From NCBI GenBank assembly GCA_023150875.1, contig JAKLKC010000030.1, forward strand, positions 16,490 to 80,489: 64,000 bases of DNA, read 5' to 3'. This document shows, piece after piece, positions 1 to 9,922 of this stretch (positions are counted from its first letter, which is position 1; each line of letters opens with the position of its first letter). The position numbers were made by a program, and so were the translations under genes. The stretch comes from Myxococcota bacterium. GTDB lineage: Bacteria > Myxococcota_A > UBA796 > UBA9615 > JAKLKC01. The notes beneath the pieces were generated by a model. That model did no database searches, was not told the origin of the DNA, and was given only the letters and a program-made list of their open reading frames with translations.

Positions 1-1
1 C

Positions 2-775
2 CCCTTCCCCCGGGAGCTGGACCTGCCGGAGTCCGCCTTCGCCGACGAGCCGAAGGTGGAGCCCCTGGCGTGGGAGATCGAGAAGCACCACCTCGCCCGC
101 CACCCCGAGAGGCGGAGGGCCGCCCTGGAGCGGCCGGCGCCGCGGCTCCTGCCCGGCGAGGTGGACCAGGTGGACGTGGCCCTGAGGGAGGAGCGCGAGG
201 AGGAGGCGAAGGAGCTGGCCCGGAGGGCCGAGGAGCGCCGGAGCGCCCGGGAGGACGAGGGCGAGGGAGGGGCCGAGGGGGCCCGTGGGGCCGAGGGTGC
301 CCCCCGGGAGGGTGGCCCGCCGCCCCGCCGCCCCGAGCGCCGAATCGTGCGGGCCGCCGCCCCGGCCGCGGCGGAGAAGGCGCCGGAAGCCCCCCCTGCC
401 CCCAAGGAGCCCCGGCCCGCCGGCGAGGCCCGCCCGCCCCGCAAGCCCGACCCCCGCCCCGCCGAGCGCCCCCGGGAGCCTGCCGAGCCGGCCCCGAAGC
501 TCCCTGAAGCCCCCGCCCAGGCCGCCGAGCCCGCCCCGGGGCCCGCCCCCGAGCCTGCCCCGAGGCTCCCGGAGGTCCCCGCCGAGCCCGCCGCCGAGCC
601 CGCCCCCAAGCTCCCGGAGGCGGTCGAGCCCACCGAGCCTGCTCCCAAGCCCCCGGAGGACCCCGCCCGGGCGGTCGAGCCCGCCGAGCCCGCCCCCGAG
701 CCGATCCGGGCCCCCGTCGCTCCCCCCCCCCAGGCCCCGGTGGCGGCGGACCTGCCCGAGCCCGAGAACCTCTAG
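2..775 (+). CDS. C-terminal part of a Pro/Ala/Glu-rich protein (5' end outside window)
   Basis: The frame is open from the first full codon of the window, so the true start lies upstream; a GTG at 56 is unlikely to be the start. The visible 257 residues begin with a charged, possibly helical stretch rich in Glu and Arg, then become a long disordered tail made of degenerate repeats of the type EPAPKLPEAP and end in PEPENL. Such tails usually act as flexible linkers or sit at the end of envelope or scaffold proteins, but no domain is recognisable here. It ends 51 bases before the malic enzyme gene and has the same direction. The biased composition could also come from a low-complexity frame, but the absence of stops over 770 bases and the regular repeat spacing favour real coding. 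Confidence 0.6.
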   Translation, partial: PFPRELDLPESAFADEPKVEPLAWEIEKHHLARHPERRRAALERPAPRLLPGEVDQVDVALREEREEEAKELARRAEERRSAREDEGEGGAEGARGAEGAPREGGPPPRRPERRIVRAAAPAAAEKAPEAPPAPKEPRPAGEARPPRKPDPRPAERPREPAEPAPKLPEAPAQAAEPAPGPAPEPAPRLPEVPAEPAAEPAPKLPEAVEPTEPAPKPPEDPARAVEPAEPAPEPIRAPVAPPPQAPVAADLPEPENL

Positions 776-826
776 ACCCGTCCGGAGCGGGAGAAACGGC
801 TCCCCCGGGGCGGGCACGAGCGGCCC

Positions 827-2209
827 ATGCAGCACGACCAGCGCTTCGTCCTGAGGATCCCCCACCGCCCGGGGGCCCTGGCCTCGGTGGCCGACGCCAT
901 CGGGCAGGAGGGGGGCGTGATCGGCGAGATCGTCACCCCCCGCCTGGGGCGCGACTGGAGCCTGCGGGAGATCACCGTCGAGGCCACCTCCGGCGAGCAG
1001 CTCGACCGGATCGGCGACCGCCTCGCGGCGCTTCCGGGGGTGCGCCTGCTGGACCGCCGGGACCCGGTGCTGGAGGTCCACCTCAAGGGCAAGATCGGCA
1101 TCGAGGTCCGCTCGCCGGTGAACCGCCCCTCGGACCTGCGCTTCGTCTACACCCCGGGCGTCGCCCACGTCTGCCGGCGCATCGAGGCGGATCCCGACGC
1201 CTCGTGGGACCTGACCTGGAGGGGGCGGACGGTGGCCATCGTCACCAACGGCACCCGGGTCCTGGGCCTGGGCGACATCGGCCCGCGGGCCTCCCTCCCC
1301 GTGATGGAGGGCAAGGCGGCCCTCTACCGGCGCTTCGCGGGGCTGAACGCCGTCCCCCTGGTGCTGGACGCCCCCGATCCCGACACCTTCGTCGAGACGG
1401 TGACCCGCCTCTCCCCGGGCTTCGGCGCCGTCCACATCGAGGACGTGCGGATCCCCGACTGCTTCGAGGTGCTGGAGCGCCTGGGCGCGGGCCTGGAGGT
1501 GCCGGTGATGCACGACGACCGGACGGGGACGGGGGTGGCGGCGCTCTCGGCGCTGCTGACGGTGTTCCGCCGGATGCGGTCCCGGGTGGAGACCTGCTCG
1601 GTGGGGGTCATCGGCCTGGGCGCGGCGGGCACCGGGATCGCCGAGCTGGCCCTGGCTTCGGGGATCGGGAGGGTGATGGTGGCGGATCGGGACCCGGCGG
1701 CGGTGGAGCGCCTGGCGCGGCGTGGCGGCGAGCCGTCGGACATCGACCGGATCCTGGCTGAGGCCGACGCGGTGGTGGCGGTGACCGGGCGCCCCGGCCT
1801 CATCCCGCCCCACCGGGTCCGGAAGGGGCAGATCGTCTTCGCGCTGAGCAACCCGGTGCCCGAGATCGAGCCCCAGGAAGCCCTCGGGGCGGGGGCCGCC
1901 TTCGCCGCCGATGGGAGGGTGGTCAACAACGCCCTGGCGTTCCCGGGGCTGATGCGGGCGGCGCTGCTGACCCGGTCGCGGGCCTTCTCCCCGGGCATGG
2001 CCGTCGCCGCCGCCCGGGCCCTCAGCGCCTGCTGCGACGACGACGACGACGCCGTGGTCCCCGATCCCTTCGACCTGAAGGTCCATCGCGCCGTGACCGA
2101 GGCGGTGGCCGGGGCGGCGCTGGCCGAGGGGCTGGCGCGCCGGCCCCTGCCCCAGGCCGAGGTCGCCGCGCTGGAGGACCTGGCGGCGACCGCCTGTGCC
2201 TGGACCTGA
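827..2209 (+). CDS. NAD-type malic enzyme with N-terminal ACT domain
   Basis: Malic enzyme decarboxylates malate to pyruvate with reduction of NAD(P). Residues 1-75 look like an ACT ligand-binding domain ([20 protein letters not shown]), which in this family is taken as an amino-acid sensing regulator. The catalytic part follows: the YTPGVAHV motif carrying the catalytic Tyr, the Lys segment [13 protein letters not shown], the metal-binding [15 protein letters not shown], and the dinucleotide fold starting [18 protein letters not shown]. The usual HDDQHGTA metal segment reads [10 protein letters not shown], keeping both Asp residues but losing the Gln-His pair. At 460 residues it matches the short bacterial form. 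The ATG at 827 was chosen because the ACT domain begins immediately. It is unclear whether NAD or NADP is used. Confidence 0.9.
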   Translation: MQHDQRFVLRIPHRPGALASVADAIGQEGGVIGEIVTPRLGRDWSLREITVEATSGEQLDRIGDRLAALPGVRLLDRRDPVLEVHLKGKIGIEVRSPVNRPSDLRFVYTPGVAHVCRRIEADPDASWDLTWRGRTVAIVTNGTRVLGLGDIGPRASLPVMEGKAALYRRFAGLNAVPLVLDAPDPDTFVETVTRLSPGFGAVHIEDVRIPDCFEVLERLGAGLEVPVMHDDRTGTGVAALSALLTVFRRMRSRVETCSVGVIGLGAAGTGIAELALASGIGRVMVADRDPAAVERLARRGGEPSDIDRILAEADAVVAVTGRPGLIPPHRVRKGQIVFALSNPVPEIEPQEALGAGAAFAADGRVVNNALAFPGLMRAALLTRSRAFSPGMAVAAARALSACCDDDDDAVVPDPFDLKVHRAVTEAVAGAALAEGLARRPLPQAEVAALEDLAATACAWT

Positions 2210-2258
2210 GCCCACCCCCGGCGCCGGGAGCGGCGGTCGCTCCCTCCCGCGGCGAGCC

Positions 2259-3236
2259 ATGGCCGCCGCGGCGGCGTGTGTCCTCGCCCCCCTCCTGGCC
2301 GCCGCCGGTGCGGCCGTCGCCCCGCCGGCGCCGCCCCTGGAGCAGGCCACGGAGAGCCTCACCCGGGCGGAGCGGGACCTGGCCGCCGCCGACGCCGCCG
2401 ACCGCCTCTTCGTCCGCCTCGCCCGTCGCTTCCAGTCCCTCCCCGCGGCCCGGGGACGCTCCGCCTGCGGCGACCCCGTCCGCTCCGCCCTGGTCGCCCG
2501 GGCGCTGGCGGCGTGGTGGGCCATGGGGGAGCGGGTCGCCGCCGCCGGGGCGAGGGTGGGCGAGCTCCGGCGGGCCGCGGGGAGCGACACCGCGGCCCTC
2601 CTCTTCCCCTCCGATCTGCGCCGGATCGAGGCCGCGGAGGCCGAGCTCGCCCGCCTCCGCCGCCTCGCCGGGGCGGATCGGGCGATCCTGGAGACGGCGG
2701 TGGAGGAGCCCCTCCGCCGGGCGGGCTGCGATCCCGAGGGGACCGCCGACGTCGGTCGCACCCTGCCCGGGGGCGGGCCGTGGATCGCCACCCCCGCCCC
2801 CTTCGGGCCCGATCCCTGGGTGGCGGTGGGCTTCCAGGCGGAGGGGGAGCCGGTCCTGGTGTGGGTGGACGGCAGGCCGACCCTGGCCCTGGCGGCGGGG
2901 GAGCTGGCGGTGGTGGCGGTAACCTCGGGCTCCCACACCCTGTGCGCCAGCCGGCTGGAGGCGGAGCGGTGCGCCGGGGGGCGCGCAGGCGGGCAGGCGA
3001 TGGGAGCCTGGCACGTCGCGACCCCCGGCTCCATCCGCCCCGCGGGGGACGAGGGCGGAGGCACCCCGGTCCTCGCCGAGGCCCCCGCGGACCGTTCGAG
3101 GGCGATCGCCCCCTCGGCCACCCCCGGCGAGGCGCCATCCCTGGAGCCCCCGCCGGACCCGCCGGCGCCTCCCCCCGTGGACGACGCCAAGGACCGCCGG
3201 GACCTCTCCGATGCCACGGGCGCCGGCCCAGGCTGA
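2259..3236 (+). CDS. Exported protein of unknown function with coiled-coil region
   Basis: I do not recognise this 325-residue protein. From the ATG at 2259 it begins with a clear signal peptide (MAAAAACVLAPLLAAAGAAV), which is why this start was preferred over an upstream GTG overlapping the malic enzyme stop. Residues about 30-160 are Ala/Glu/Leu/Arg rich with LTRAERDLAAADAADRLF and similar stretches, typical of alpha-helical hairpins. A central, more globular section contains VAVGFQAEGEPVLVWVDGRPTLALAAG, which reads like a small beta domain. The last 60 residues are Pro-rich and probably disordered. A periplasmic scaffold or adaptor role is possible but not shown. Confidence 0.6.
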   Translation: MAAAAACVLAPLLAAAGAAVAPPAPPLEQATESLTRAERDLAAADAADRLFVRLARRFQSLPAARGRSACGDPVRSALVARALAAWWAMGERVAAAGARVGELRRAAGSDTAALLFPSDLRRIEAAEAELARLRRLAGADRAILETAVEEPLRRAGCDPEGTADVGRTLPGGGPWIATPAPFGPDPWVAVGFQAEGEPVLVWVDGRPTLALAAGELAVVAVTSGSHTLCASRLEAERCAGGRAGGQAMGAWHVATPGSIRPAGDEGGGTPVLAEAPADRSRAIAPSATPGEAPSLEPPPDPPAPPPVDDAKDRRDLSDATGAGPG

Positions 3237-3299
3237 GGAGGGGACTCGGCGGCGCCATGGGCCAGGAGGACGGCCCACCGGGCGCCGGGCGCCGGCCCC

Positions 3300-5123
3300 C
3301 TACTCACCCCGGGTCCGGGCCCTCGCCGCCGCCAGCTTCGCCTCCGCCGATCCCTCGGGCAGGGAACGCTCCAGGAGCCGATAGCCGTCGGGCAGATCGG
3401 GGTCCAGGGCCACCGCCTTGGTCGCCGCCTCCCGGGCCTCCCCGCTCCTCCCCTGGGCGTGGAGCGCCTCCCCCAGGGCCACCCACGCCCGGGCGTCCGC
3501 CCCGGGGGAACGGGCGGCCTCGCGGCAAGCGTCCACGGCCCGGGCTTCCTTCGCCGCCAGCAGCGCCCGGCACCGCCCCAGGCGGGCCTCGGGGTCCCCG
3601 GGGGAGGCGCGGGACAGGGCGGTGTAGGCCGCGGCCGCCCGGTCCGACTCCCCCGAAGCGAGGAGCAGCCACGCCTCCCAACGGGCCCACCGCGCCTCCC
3701 CGGGCCTCTGGGCGGCGATCTCCCGGTTGAGGGCCAGGGCCTCGGGGTAGCGGCCCTGGTCGGCCATGAGCTGCATCAGGCCCACCCGGGCGTCGGGCCC
3801 CGCCCCCACCGCCAGCGCCTCCCAGTACCAGCCCTCCGCCTCCCCGGGCGCCCCCCGCCGGCGGGCCAGGGACCCCAGGTCCAGCCGCGCCTCGGCGTCG
3901 TCGGGGGCGGCAGCGGCGACCCGCGCCAGCCACCGCTCCGCCTCGGCCGGACGCTCGAGCTCCTGCGCGATCCTCGCCCGCAGCCGCCCCACCGGCACCG
4001 TCCCCTGGATCGCCTCCGGCGCCTCGTCCAGGGCCCGGGCGGCCTCGTCGGGGCGCCCCAGGGACAGGGCCAGCTCGGCCCTCTCCCGCAGCAGCACGGG
4101 GTCGTCCGGGCGCAGCCCCGCGAGGCCCGACAGCACGGCGAGGGCCCGAGCCCCCTCTCCCCGGTCCAGGTGGATGGAGGCCATCTCCCGGCGCGCCGCG
4201 GTGAAGCCCGCCCGGAGCAGGTCGGCGCGGGCCAGGGCGTCCAGGGGGTCCTGGCGGGCCTCCTCCCCCCGGGATCGCAGGACCCTCGCCCACAGCAGCC
4301 GCGCCTCGGCCATGCGGGGATCGATGAGCAGGGCCCGGCGCACCGCGGTCTCGGCGTCCCCTCCGGCGAGGTAGGGCAGCGCCGCGCGCCCGAGCCACAG
4401 GAAGGCGTAAGGATCCCGGGTCACCCCCCGCTCCCACGAGGACCGGCACTCCCCGGGCACCCTCCCCCCCGCGGCCCCGAAGGCCCGCTCCATGAGGCGG
4501 GCGAGGGTGGCGTAGGGATCCCGCTCCGGCGTGGTCTCGACGAAGCGATCGCAGCCCCGGGGCTCTCCCCGCGGACAACGCCACAGGGTGATCCGCAGCA
4601 GGCCGTTCCCCTCCCGCTCGAACCCTCCGGCGATGACGTGGTCGGCGGCCCGCCGGGCGCCGGCCACCTCGTCGGCGGTCCACGGCGGGGGGGGGCCGCC
4701 CGCTCCCCGCTCGGCGGGGGTCCGCCCCCGCCCCTCCGGCGGGGCGGCCCCTCCCCCCGCCGGGCCCCGGTACCCCGTCGACCGCACCGTCACCCCCACC
4801 ACGTCGTGCCCCGCCAGCTCCGCCAGCCAGGTGAAGCCCGCGGCGTAGGCCTCCCCCAGGCGCCAGGACGTGGAGGCCCGGAAGGGGAGCAGCTCCACGG
4901 TCTCCGGGGGCGGCACGTCCCGCAGGGGCGGCGGGCCGGCGGGCTCCGCTCCCGCCGCCCCCGTCGGGGCGGTCCCGGAGGCCGCCGCGCCGGGGTGAGG
5001 CGGCGGGGCCCCATCGCCCCCGGGCCCGCACCCCGCGAGGAGCAGCCCGAGGGCCAGCGCGGCTCCCGGGACCCCCCCGGGGCGGGGGCCCTGGCGGTGG
5101 GGACGCGCGCGGCCTACGATCAC
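3300..5123 (-). CDS. TPR-repeat lipoprotein
   Basis: The predicted protein has 607 residues. It starts at a GTG at 5123 behind a strong GGAGGAGG site and has a lipoprotein signal ending LALGLLLAGCG, so it is probably anchored in the inner or outer membrane. The first third after the lipid site holds an alpha/beta region with the segment ELLPFRASTSWRLGEAYAAG, whose role I cannot name. From about residue 260 to the end it consists of at least eight tetratricopeptide-like helical pairs (for example DAEARLDLGSLARRRGAPGEAEGWYWEALA), a protein-interaction scaffold. It is divergent from the penicillin-binding protein gene, with 105 bases between the starts, so shared control and a role in the envelope are plausible. 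Nothing identifies a catalytic activity. Confidence 0.8.
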   Translation of the reverse strand: MIVGRARPHRQGPRPGGVPGAALALGLLLAGCGPGGDGAPPPHPGAAASGTAPTGAAGAEPAGPPPLRDVPPPETVELLPFRASTSWRLGEAYAAGFTWLAELAGHDVVGVTVRSTGYRGPAGGGAAPPEGRGRTPAERGAGGPPPPWTADEVAGARRAADHVIAGGFEREGNGLLRITLWRCPRGEPRGCDRFVETTPERDPYATLARLMERAFGAAGGRVPGECRSSWERGVTRDPYAFLWLGRAALPYLAGGDAETAVRRALLIDPRMAEARLLWARVLRSRGEEARQDPLDALARADLLRAGFTAARREMASIHLDRGEGARALAVLSGLAGLRPDDPVLLRERAELALSLGRPDEAARALDEAPEAIQGTVPVGRLRARIAQELERPAEAERWLARVAAAAPDDAEARLDLGSLARRRGAPGEAEGWYWEALAVGAGPDARVGLMQLMADQGRYPEALALNREIAAQRPGEARWARWEAWLLLASGESDRAAAAYTALSRASPGDPEARLGRCRALLAAKEARAVDACREAARSPGADARAWVALGEALHAQGRSGEAREAATKAVALDPDLPDGYRLLERSLPEGSAEAKLAAARARTRGE

Positions 5124-5140
5124 CCCTCCTCCTCCCCGCT

Positions 5141-5158
5141 CCCGGCGGGACCGCCGGG
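5141..5158. promoter_or_regulatory. 18-bp palindrome between divergent envelope genes
   Basis: CCCGGCGG and CCGCCGGG are perfect 8-base arms separated by GA. The palindrome lies 18 bases upstream of the TPR-lipoprotein start and 70 bases upstream of the penicillin-binding protein start, in a 105-base divergent promoter region. It could be an operator serving both genes; GC-rich palindromes also occur by chance in this genome. Confidence 0.3.
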
Positions 5159-5228
5159 CGGACCGGTGCGCCCGCGGGGAGGCGTCCCCTCGCCACCACG
5201 GGCGCTCCCGCCCGGGGATCCCGGCCCC

Positions 5229-7577
5229 ATGCGCCGTCGCTGGCTCCGCTCCCTCCTCATCCGGCTCTCGCTGGTCTCCACCGTCGCCGCGTCCTCCGTG
5301 GCCATGGCGGGGCTGGTGCTGCTCTATCGGGTGGGGCAGGACCTCCCCCGGGACCTCTCGGCGGTGCGGGACTACCGCCCCCCGTCCACCTGCCGGATCT
5401 ACGCCCGGGACGGCACCCTCGTCGACGAGTTCTACCTGCAGCGGCGGATCGTGGTGCCCCTCTCGAGCCTGCCCTCCCACGTGCCCTGGGCCCTGCTGGC
5501 CGCCGAGGATCTGCGCTTCTACCAGCACGGGCCCGTGGACCTGCTGGGGATCGGGCGGGCGCTGGCCGCCAACCTGCGGGGGGGCGAGGTCCGCCAGGGC
5601 GGCTCCAGCATCAGCCAGCAGGTGGTCAAGAACCTGTTCCTCACCTCGGAGCGGTCCTACAAGCGCAAGCTCAGGGAGGCCATCCTCGCCTGGCGCCTGG
5701 AGCGGGAGCTGACCAAGGACCAGATCCTGGAACTCTATCTGAACCTGATCTACCTCGGGGGAGGCAACTACGGGATCGAGGCCGCCGCCCGCGGGTACTT
5801 CGGCAAGTCCGCCGCCGACCTGGGCCTGGCGGAGGTGGCGATGATCGCCGGCCTGATCCCGGCCCCCTCCCGCTACTCCCCGTATCGGAGCTGGGACCTG
5901 GCCAAGGACCGCCAGCGCCTGGTCCTCCACCGCATGATCGAGGCGGGGTTCGTCGACCCCGACACCGCCCAGACCGCCCTGGAGGAGCCCATCGTGCTCC
6001 GGGACCGGGACGCCCTGACCCCCCGCCAGGGGGGAGCGTACTCCGACCACGTCCGCCAGCTCGTCCGCCGCTGGTTCGGCGACCGCTTCATCTTCGACGA
6101 GGGCCTCCAGGTTTACACCGCCCTGGACGTGGACCTGCAGAGGCGGGCGGAGGAGGTGGTGCGGGAGTCCCTCCGGGACCACCGGGAGCGCCAGGGACCC
6201 AGGCCCCCCGGGCGGGCGCTGGAAGAGGACGCCGCCCGGGCCTTCCTGGACCAGGCCCCCGACCTCCCCCGCCGCCCCGGCGAGCCCGAGCCCCTCCTCC
6301 CCGAACCGGGCGCCTGCTTCACCGCCCTGGTGGCGCCGGCCCGGGGCGCCCCCCACGCCGCCGCGGGGCCGTGGAGGTTCCGCTTCTCGAAGGCGGCCCT
6401 GGCGACCTCCGTGCGCGCCGGGCCCCTGTCCGACGACCCCCGGAGGACCATGGCGGAGCTGCTCCAGCCCCGCCGCCCGGTGCCGGTGTGCCTGGAACAG
6501 CTCGCCGAGGGCGCCGCGCCGGGGGATGCGGAGGCGGACGGGGTGGTGGGCCTGGACCCCCGTCCCTGGTCCGAGGGGGCGTTCGTGGCCCTGGAGCCCC
6601 AGTCGGGGCGGGTGCGGGCGCTGGTGGGGGGCTACGACACCGCCCTGGAGGGCTTCAACCACGCCACCCAGGGCCGCCGGCAGCCGGGCTCCTCCTTCAA
6701 GCCCTTCATCTACGCCGCCGCCCTGGCCCGGGGGGACGGCCAGGGACACCGGGTCCTGGACAGCCCCATCGCCATCGGCGGCTGGAGGCCCAAGAACTAC
6801 GGCGGGAAGTACGGGGGAGCCACGACGTACCGGAACGCCCTGGCCCGCTCCTACAACGCCGCCGCGGTGCGGGTGGGACTGGACGTCGGCTCCGAGGCGG
6901 TGGTCGCCCTGGCCCGGGCCCTGGGGATCGCCTCGCCGCTGCGCTCCGACGTGACCTTGCTGCTGGGCTCCTCCGAGGTCACCCCCCTGGAGCTGACCGC
7001 CGCCTACGCGGGCTTCGCCGCCGGCGGGCGCCGGGTCGATCCCGTCTTCGTGGAGCGGATCGCCGACAACCGCGGCCGGGTGCTCGCCCGGGCGGGCCGC
7101 CCCCTGGTCCGCCCCGGCGCCGACGGGCGGGTGGTGCTCCCGGGCGGCCCGTCGGATCCCGCCCTCCCGGAGGCCGCGGCCTACGAGGTGCTGGACATGA
7201 TGCGCCAGGTCGTCCTGGCCGGGACCGGACGCCGCGCCGACCTCCAGGACCGGCCGGTGGCCGGCAAGACCGGCACCAACAGCGACTACCGGGACGCCTG
7301 GTTCGTCGGGCTGAGCCCCGAGCTGGCGGGGGGCTGCTGGGTGGGGACCAACGGCCCGTGGTCCCTCGGCCGCGACGAGACCGGAGGCCGGATCTGCGCC
7401 CCGGTCTTCCACGACGTGGTCGGCGCCTGGCCGGCCTCGGGCCATCCCTTCCCGGTCCCGGACTCCATCTGGCTCACCCCGGGCGATCCCGCCTCCGGTC
7501 TCGGCGATCCCCGGCGCTTCGCACCCGACGGCCCCCTGGTGGCCCGCTCCCGGGAACGCCTCCTCCCCGCCCGCTGA
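5229..7577 (+). CDS. mrcA: Bifunctional class A penicillin-binding protein (PBP1A type)
   Basis: This 782-residue enzyme polymerises glycan strands and crosslinks peptidoglycan in the periplasm. An N-terminal membrane anchor (residues about 8-34) is followed by the glycosyltransferase domain with AAEDLRFYQHG (catalytic Glu93), GGSSISQQVVKN and the lysine-rich KRKLREAILAWRLE segment. The transpeptidase domain shows the SxxK motif QPGSSFKPF (active Ser about 488), SYN (541-543) and GKTGTNSDYRDAWF (Lys680), so both active sites look intact. A Pro-rich insertion of about 100 residues (about 325-425) separates the two domains. The ATG at 5229 gives the expected short cytoplasmic tail. It is divergent from the TPR lipoprotein and followed by sodC. 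Confidence 0.95.
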   Translation: MRRRWLRSLLIRLSLVSTVAASSVAMAGLVLLYRVGQDLPRDLSAVRDYRPPSTCRIYARDGTLVDEFYLQRRIVVPLSSLPSHVPWALLAAEDLRFYQHGPVDLLGIGRALAANLRGGEVRQGGSSISQQVVKNLFLTSERSYKRKLREAILAWRLERELTKDQILELYLNLIYLGGGNYGIEAAARGYFGKSAADLGLAEVAMIAGLIPAPSRYSPYRSWDLAKDRQRLVLHRMIEAGFVDPDTAQTALEEPIVLRDRDALTPRQGGAYSDHVRQLVRRWFGDRFIFDEGLQVYTALDVDLQRRAEEVVRESLRDHRERQGPRPPGRALEEDAARAFLDQAPDLPRRPGEPEPLLPEPGACFTALVAPARGAPHAAAGPWRFRFSKAALATSVRAGPLSDDPRRTMAELLQPRRPVPVCLEQLAEGAAPGDAEADGVVGLDPRPWSEGAFVALEPQSGRVRALVGGYDTALEGFNHATQGRRQPGSSFKPFIYAAALARGDGQGHRVLDSPIAIGGWRPKNYGGKYGGATTYRNALARSYNAAAVRVGLDVGSEAVVALARALGIASPLRSDVTLLLGSSEVTPLELTAAYAGFAAGGRRVDPVFVERIADNRGRVLARAGRPLVRPGADGRVVLPGGPSDPALPEAAAYEVLDMMRQVVLAGTGRRADLQDRPVAGKTGTNSDYRDAWFVGLSPELAGGCWVGTNGPWSLGRDETGGRICAPVFHDVVGAWPASGHPFPVPDSIWLTPGDPASGLGDPRRFAPDGPLVARSRERLLPAR

Positions 7578-7583
7578 CGTCCC

Positions 7584-7602
7584 CCCCGGGCGTCCCCCGG
7601 GG
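7584..7602 (+). terminator. Possible stem-loop after the penicillin-binding protein gene
   Basis: CCCCGGG and CCCGGGG form a perfect 7-base stem with a 5-base loop starting 6 bases after the stop codon. No T-run follows, so this may only pause or protect the transcript before sodC. Confidence 0.3.
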
Positions 7603-7685
7603 CGGCCCGCGCCCGCGGAGGGGACGGGGCTCCCACCTTGCATCGCCCCGGGAGCGGGGGCCGGGCGGGCAGGAGGATCCGCCCC

Positions 7686-8243
7686 ATGAGTCCCCGCGTC
7701 CTCGCCTTCGCCGGCGGGCTCGCCGCCGCCGTGGCCGCCGCTTCCGTCCCGGGGGCGACGGCCCCACCGGTGGTCGTGGCCGAGCTCCGGAGCCCCCAGG
7801 GCGACCTCGTCGGCGTGGCGGTCCTCGCCGAGCACGCCGAGGGGGTGCGGCTCCAGGTCCAGGGCGGCGGCCTGCCCCCCGGGCTCCACGGGATCCACAT
7901 CCACGGACAGGGCACGTGCGCGCCCCCCGACTTCCAGAGCGCCGGCGGGCACTTCGCTCCCCTCCAGCGGCGGCACGGCTTCCGGTCCCCGGACGGCCCC
8001 CACGCCGGCGACCTGCCCAACCTCGAAGTCGGCCCCCAGGGCTCCTTCCACATGGACGTGGTCCTCCCCGGCGTGACCCTGGGCGAGGGGCGCCTGTCGC
8101 TGCTGGGGGGAGGGGGGACGGCGCTGGTCGTCCACGCGGACCCCGACGACTACCGCACCGATCCGTCGGGCGCGTCGGGGGCCCGGATCGCCTGCGGGGC
8201 GATCCGGGCCGTGCAGAAAGCGGGGGAGGGGGAGGACCCGTAG
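7686..8243 (+). CDS. sodC: Cu/Zn superoxide dismutase, exported
   Basis: It converts superoxide to peroxide outside the cytoplasm. The 185-residue product starts at an ATG with AGGAGG 9 bases upstream and has a signal peptide of about 25 residues. Family motifs are all present: LHGIHIHGQGTC (two Cu-ligand His and the first disulfide Cys), GGHFAPLQRRHGF (bridging and Zn-ligand His), GDLPNLEVG, VVHADPDDY (last Cu ligand) and GARIACGAI with the active-site Arg and second Cys. The length is normal for bacterial SodC. It lies between the cell-wall enzyme and the HtrA gene, a grouping that suggests envelope stress protection. Confidence 0.93.
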   Translation: MSPRVLAFAGGLAAAVAAASVPGATAPPVVVAELRSPQGDLVGVAVLAEHAEGVRLQVQGGGLPPGLHGIHIHGQGTCAPPDFQSAGGHFAPLQRRHGFRSPDGPHAGDLPNLEVGPQGSFHMDVVLPGVTLGEGRLSLLGGGGTALVVHADPDDYRTDPSGASGARIACGAIRAVQKAGEGEDP

Positions 8244-8245
8244 CC

Positions 8246-8267
8246 CCCCCGTCCCAGGTGACGGGGG
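8246..8267. terminator. Bidirectional stem-loop between convergent sodC and htrA
   Basis: CCCCCGTC and GACGGGGG form a perfect 8-base stem with the loop CCAGGT, placed 3 bases after the sodC stop and 12 bases beyond the htrA stop. The position between convergent genes and perfect pairing suggest a shared terminator, although there is no T-run on either side. Confidence 0.5.
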
Positions 8268-8279
8268 AGCGACACGTCC

Positions 8280-9785
8280 TCAGTCGCGGCCGGGCTCGGG
8301 CTTCCGCACGGCAATGAAGGCGGTCCCGCCCTCCCGCTCGATGAGCATCGCCACCGCCGGCTTGCTCGACTCGCGGATCGCCCGGGCGACGTCCTCGGGG
8401 GAGGCGACGGTGCGGCCGTCCACCTTCAGGATCACGTCGCCGGCCTGCATGCCCGCCTTCTGGGCCGGGCCGTAGGGCGCGACCCCCCGCACCACCACCC
8501 CGCCCGCCTTGGGATCCCGGTCGAGGGAACGGTTGATCTCGGGGTCGACCCGCTGGAGCTCCAGGCCCAGCGAGTCGGTGGTGGGGCTCTTCTGGACGGC
8601 GGCGGTCGCCTCCTCGGGCCCGGGGCGGGTGGCGGTGACCATGGCCACCGTCTTCTTCTTCCCCTCGCGCCACAGCTCGATCTGCACCTTCTCGCCGATG
8701 TCGTGGCGGGCGACGGCGTTGACCAGGTCCTGGGCGGAGGACACCCGGTCCTCGCCCACCCGCACCACCACGTCGCCGGGCTGGATGTCCGCCTTGGCGG
8801 CGGGGGTGTCGGGGACGACCTGCTGGATCAGGGCCCCGTGACGGTCCGCGAGGCCCTGGGCCTCGGCCATGTCGGGTCCCACGTCGGTCACCTTCACCCC
8901 CAGGTAGGGCCGGCTGACCTTGCCCTCGGCCACGAGCTGTTGGGCCACCCGCCGCGCGATCCGCGAGGGGACGGCGAAGCCCACCCCCGTGCCCATGCCC
9001 AGGATGGCGGTGTTGATGCCCATGACCTCGCCGTCCAGGTTCACCAGGGGGCCGCCGGAGTTGCCGGGGTTGATGCTGGCGTCGGTCTGGATGAAGTCCT
9101 GGAAGGCGATCCGCTGGATCCCGATCTTGCGGCCGAGCCCCGAGACGTGGCCGATGGTGACGGTCTTGTCCAGGCTGAAGGGAGCGCCCAGGGCGATGGC
9201 CCACGCCCCCACCCGGATGGAGTCCGGATCCGCCCACCGGGCGGCCGGGAGCCCCTTCCCGTCGATCTTGATGACGGCGATGTCGCTCTCGGGATCGGTG
9301 CCCCGCACCGTCGCCTTCATCTCGCGGTCGTCGCTGAGGATCACGGTGATCTCCCGGGCGTCGTCCACGACGTGGTTGTTGGTGACGATGTAGCCGTCCT
9401 CGGAGACGATCACCCCGCTCCCCCCCCGGGGCTCGGTGGGGTCGAAGCCACCCGGCCCTTCCTCGCCCTCGGAGTCGGGGTCCATCCACTCCCGGGGGAG
9501 CCCCGGGATCCCGAAGAACCGGCGCATCGACCGGGACGTCCTGGCCTCGGCCTCCACGCGGATGGTCACCACCGAGGGGCCCACCTGCTCGGCGACGGAG
9601 ATGAACGCCTCCTCCAGCTCCCGGGCCGCGCCGCGGGGGCTCCGGGGGGACGGGGCGGGGGAGGAGGCGGCGGAGCCGACCTCGGACTCCCCCTTGGCCT
9701 CCGTCCCGGTGACGGCGACCACGGCCCCGGCCGAGAGGCCGAGGACCGCCGCGGCGCCGAAGGACATCCAGGTCGTGCGGGACAT
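8280..9785 (-). CDS. htrA: HtrA/DegP-family periplasmic serine protease with two PDZ domains
   Basis: The enzyme degrades or refolds damaged envelope proteins. The 501-residue product starts at an ATG preceded by GGAGAGAAGG and has a signal anchor ([15 protein letters not shown]). The trypsin-like domain carries the triad His138 (TNNHVV), Asp168 (ESDIAVIKI) and Ser243 (NPGNSGGPL). Two PDZ domains follow: the first around residues 295-385 beginning YLGVKVTDV, the second around 405-495 with [17 protein letters not shown]. The linker between signal anchor and protease is Ser/Pro rich. It converges on sodC. Its downstream PDZ layout is that of DegP/DegQ; I cannot tell which. Confidence 0.95.
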   Translation of the reverse strand: MSRTTWMSFGAAAVLGLSAGAVVAVTGTEAKGESEVGSAASSPAPSPRSPRGAARELEEAFISVAEQVGPSVVTIRVEAEARTSRSMRRFFGIPGLPREWMDPDSEGEEGPGGFDPTEPRGGSGVIVSEDGYIVTNNHVVDDAREITVILSDDREMKATVRGTDPESDIAVIKIDGKGLPAARWADPDSIRVGAWAIALGAPFSLDKTVTIGHVSGLGRKIGIQRIAFQDFIQTDASINPGNSGGPLVNLDGEVMGINTAILGMGTGVGFAVPSRIARRVAQQLVAEGKVSRPYLGVKVTDVGPDMAEAQGLADRHGALIQQVVPDTPAAKADIQPGDVVVRVGEDRVSSAQDLVNAVARHDIGEKVQIELWREGKKKTVAMVTATRPGPEEATAAVQKSPTTDSLGLELQRVDPEINRSLDRDPKAGGVVVRGVAPYGPAQKAGMQAGDVILKVDGRTVASPEDVARAIRESSKPAVAMLIEREGGTAFIAVRKPEPGRD

Positions 9786-9922
9786 GATCGCCTTCTCTCC
9801 ATTCTGGGAGGATCCGGGGGAGGGACCGGCCCGATCCGCGCCCCCCTCGCCCGGCTCCGGCCCACTCAACCCCCGACGGGCGGCGTTGCTTCCCGCCGAA
9901 CGGCCCGGGCGGGCCGGCGCCC

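Noticed and set aside
5124..8135. Long open frame on the minus strand running antisense to the penicillin-binding protein and sodC genes, continuous with the TPR lipoprotein frame
   Set aside because: It is a by-product of extreme GC content: composition is Gly/Pro/His rich with no domain, while the plus strand carries complete enzyme motifs. The real gene starts at 5123 with a ribosome binding site and lipoprotein signal.
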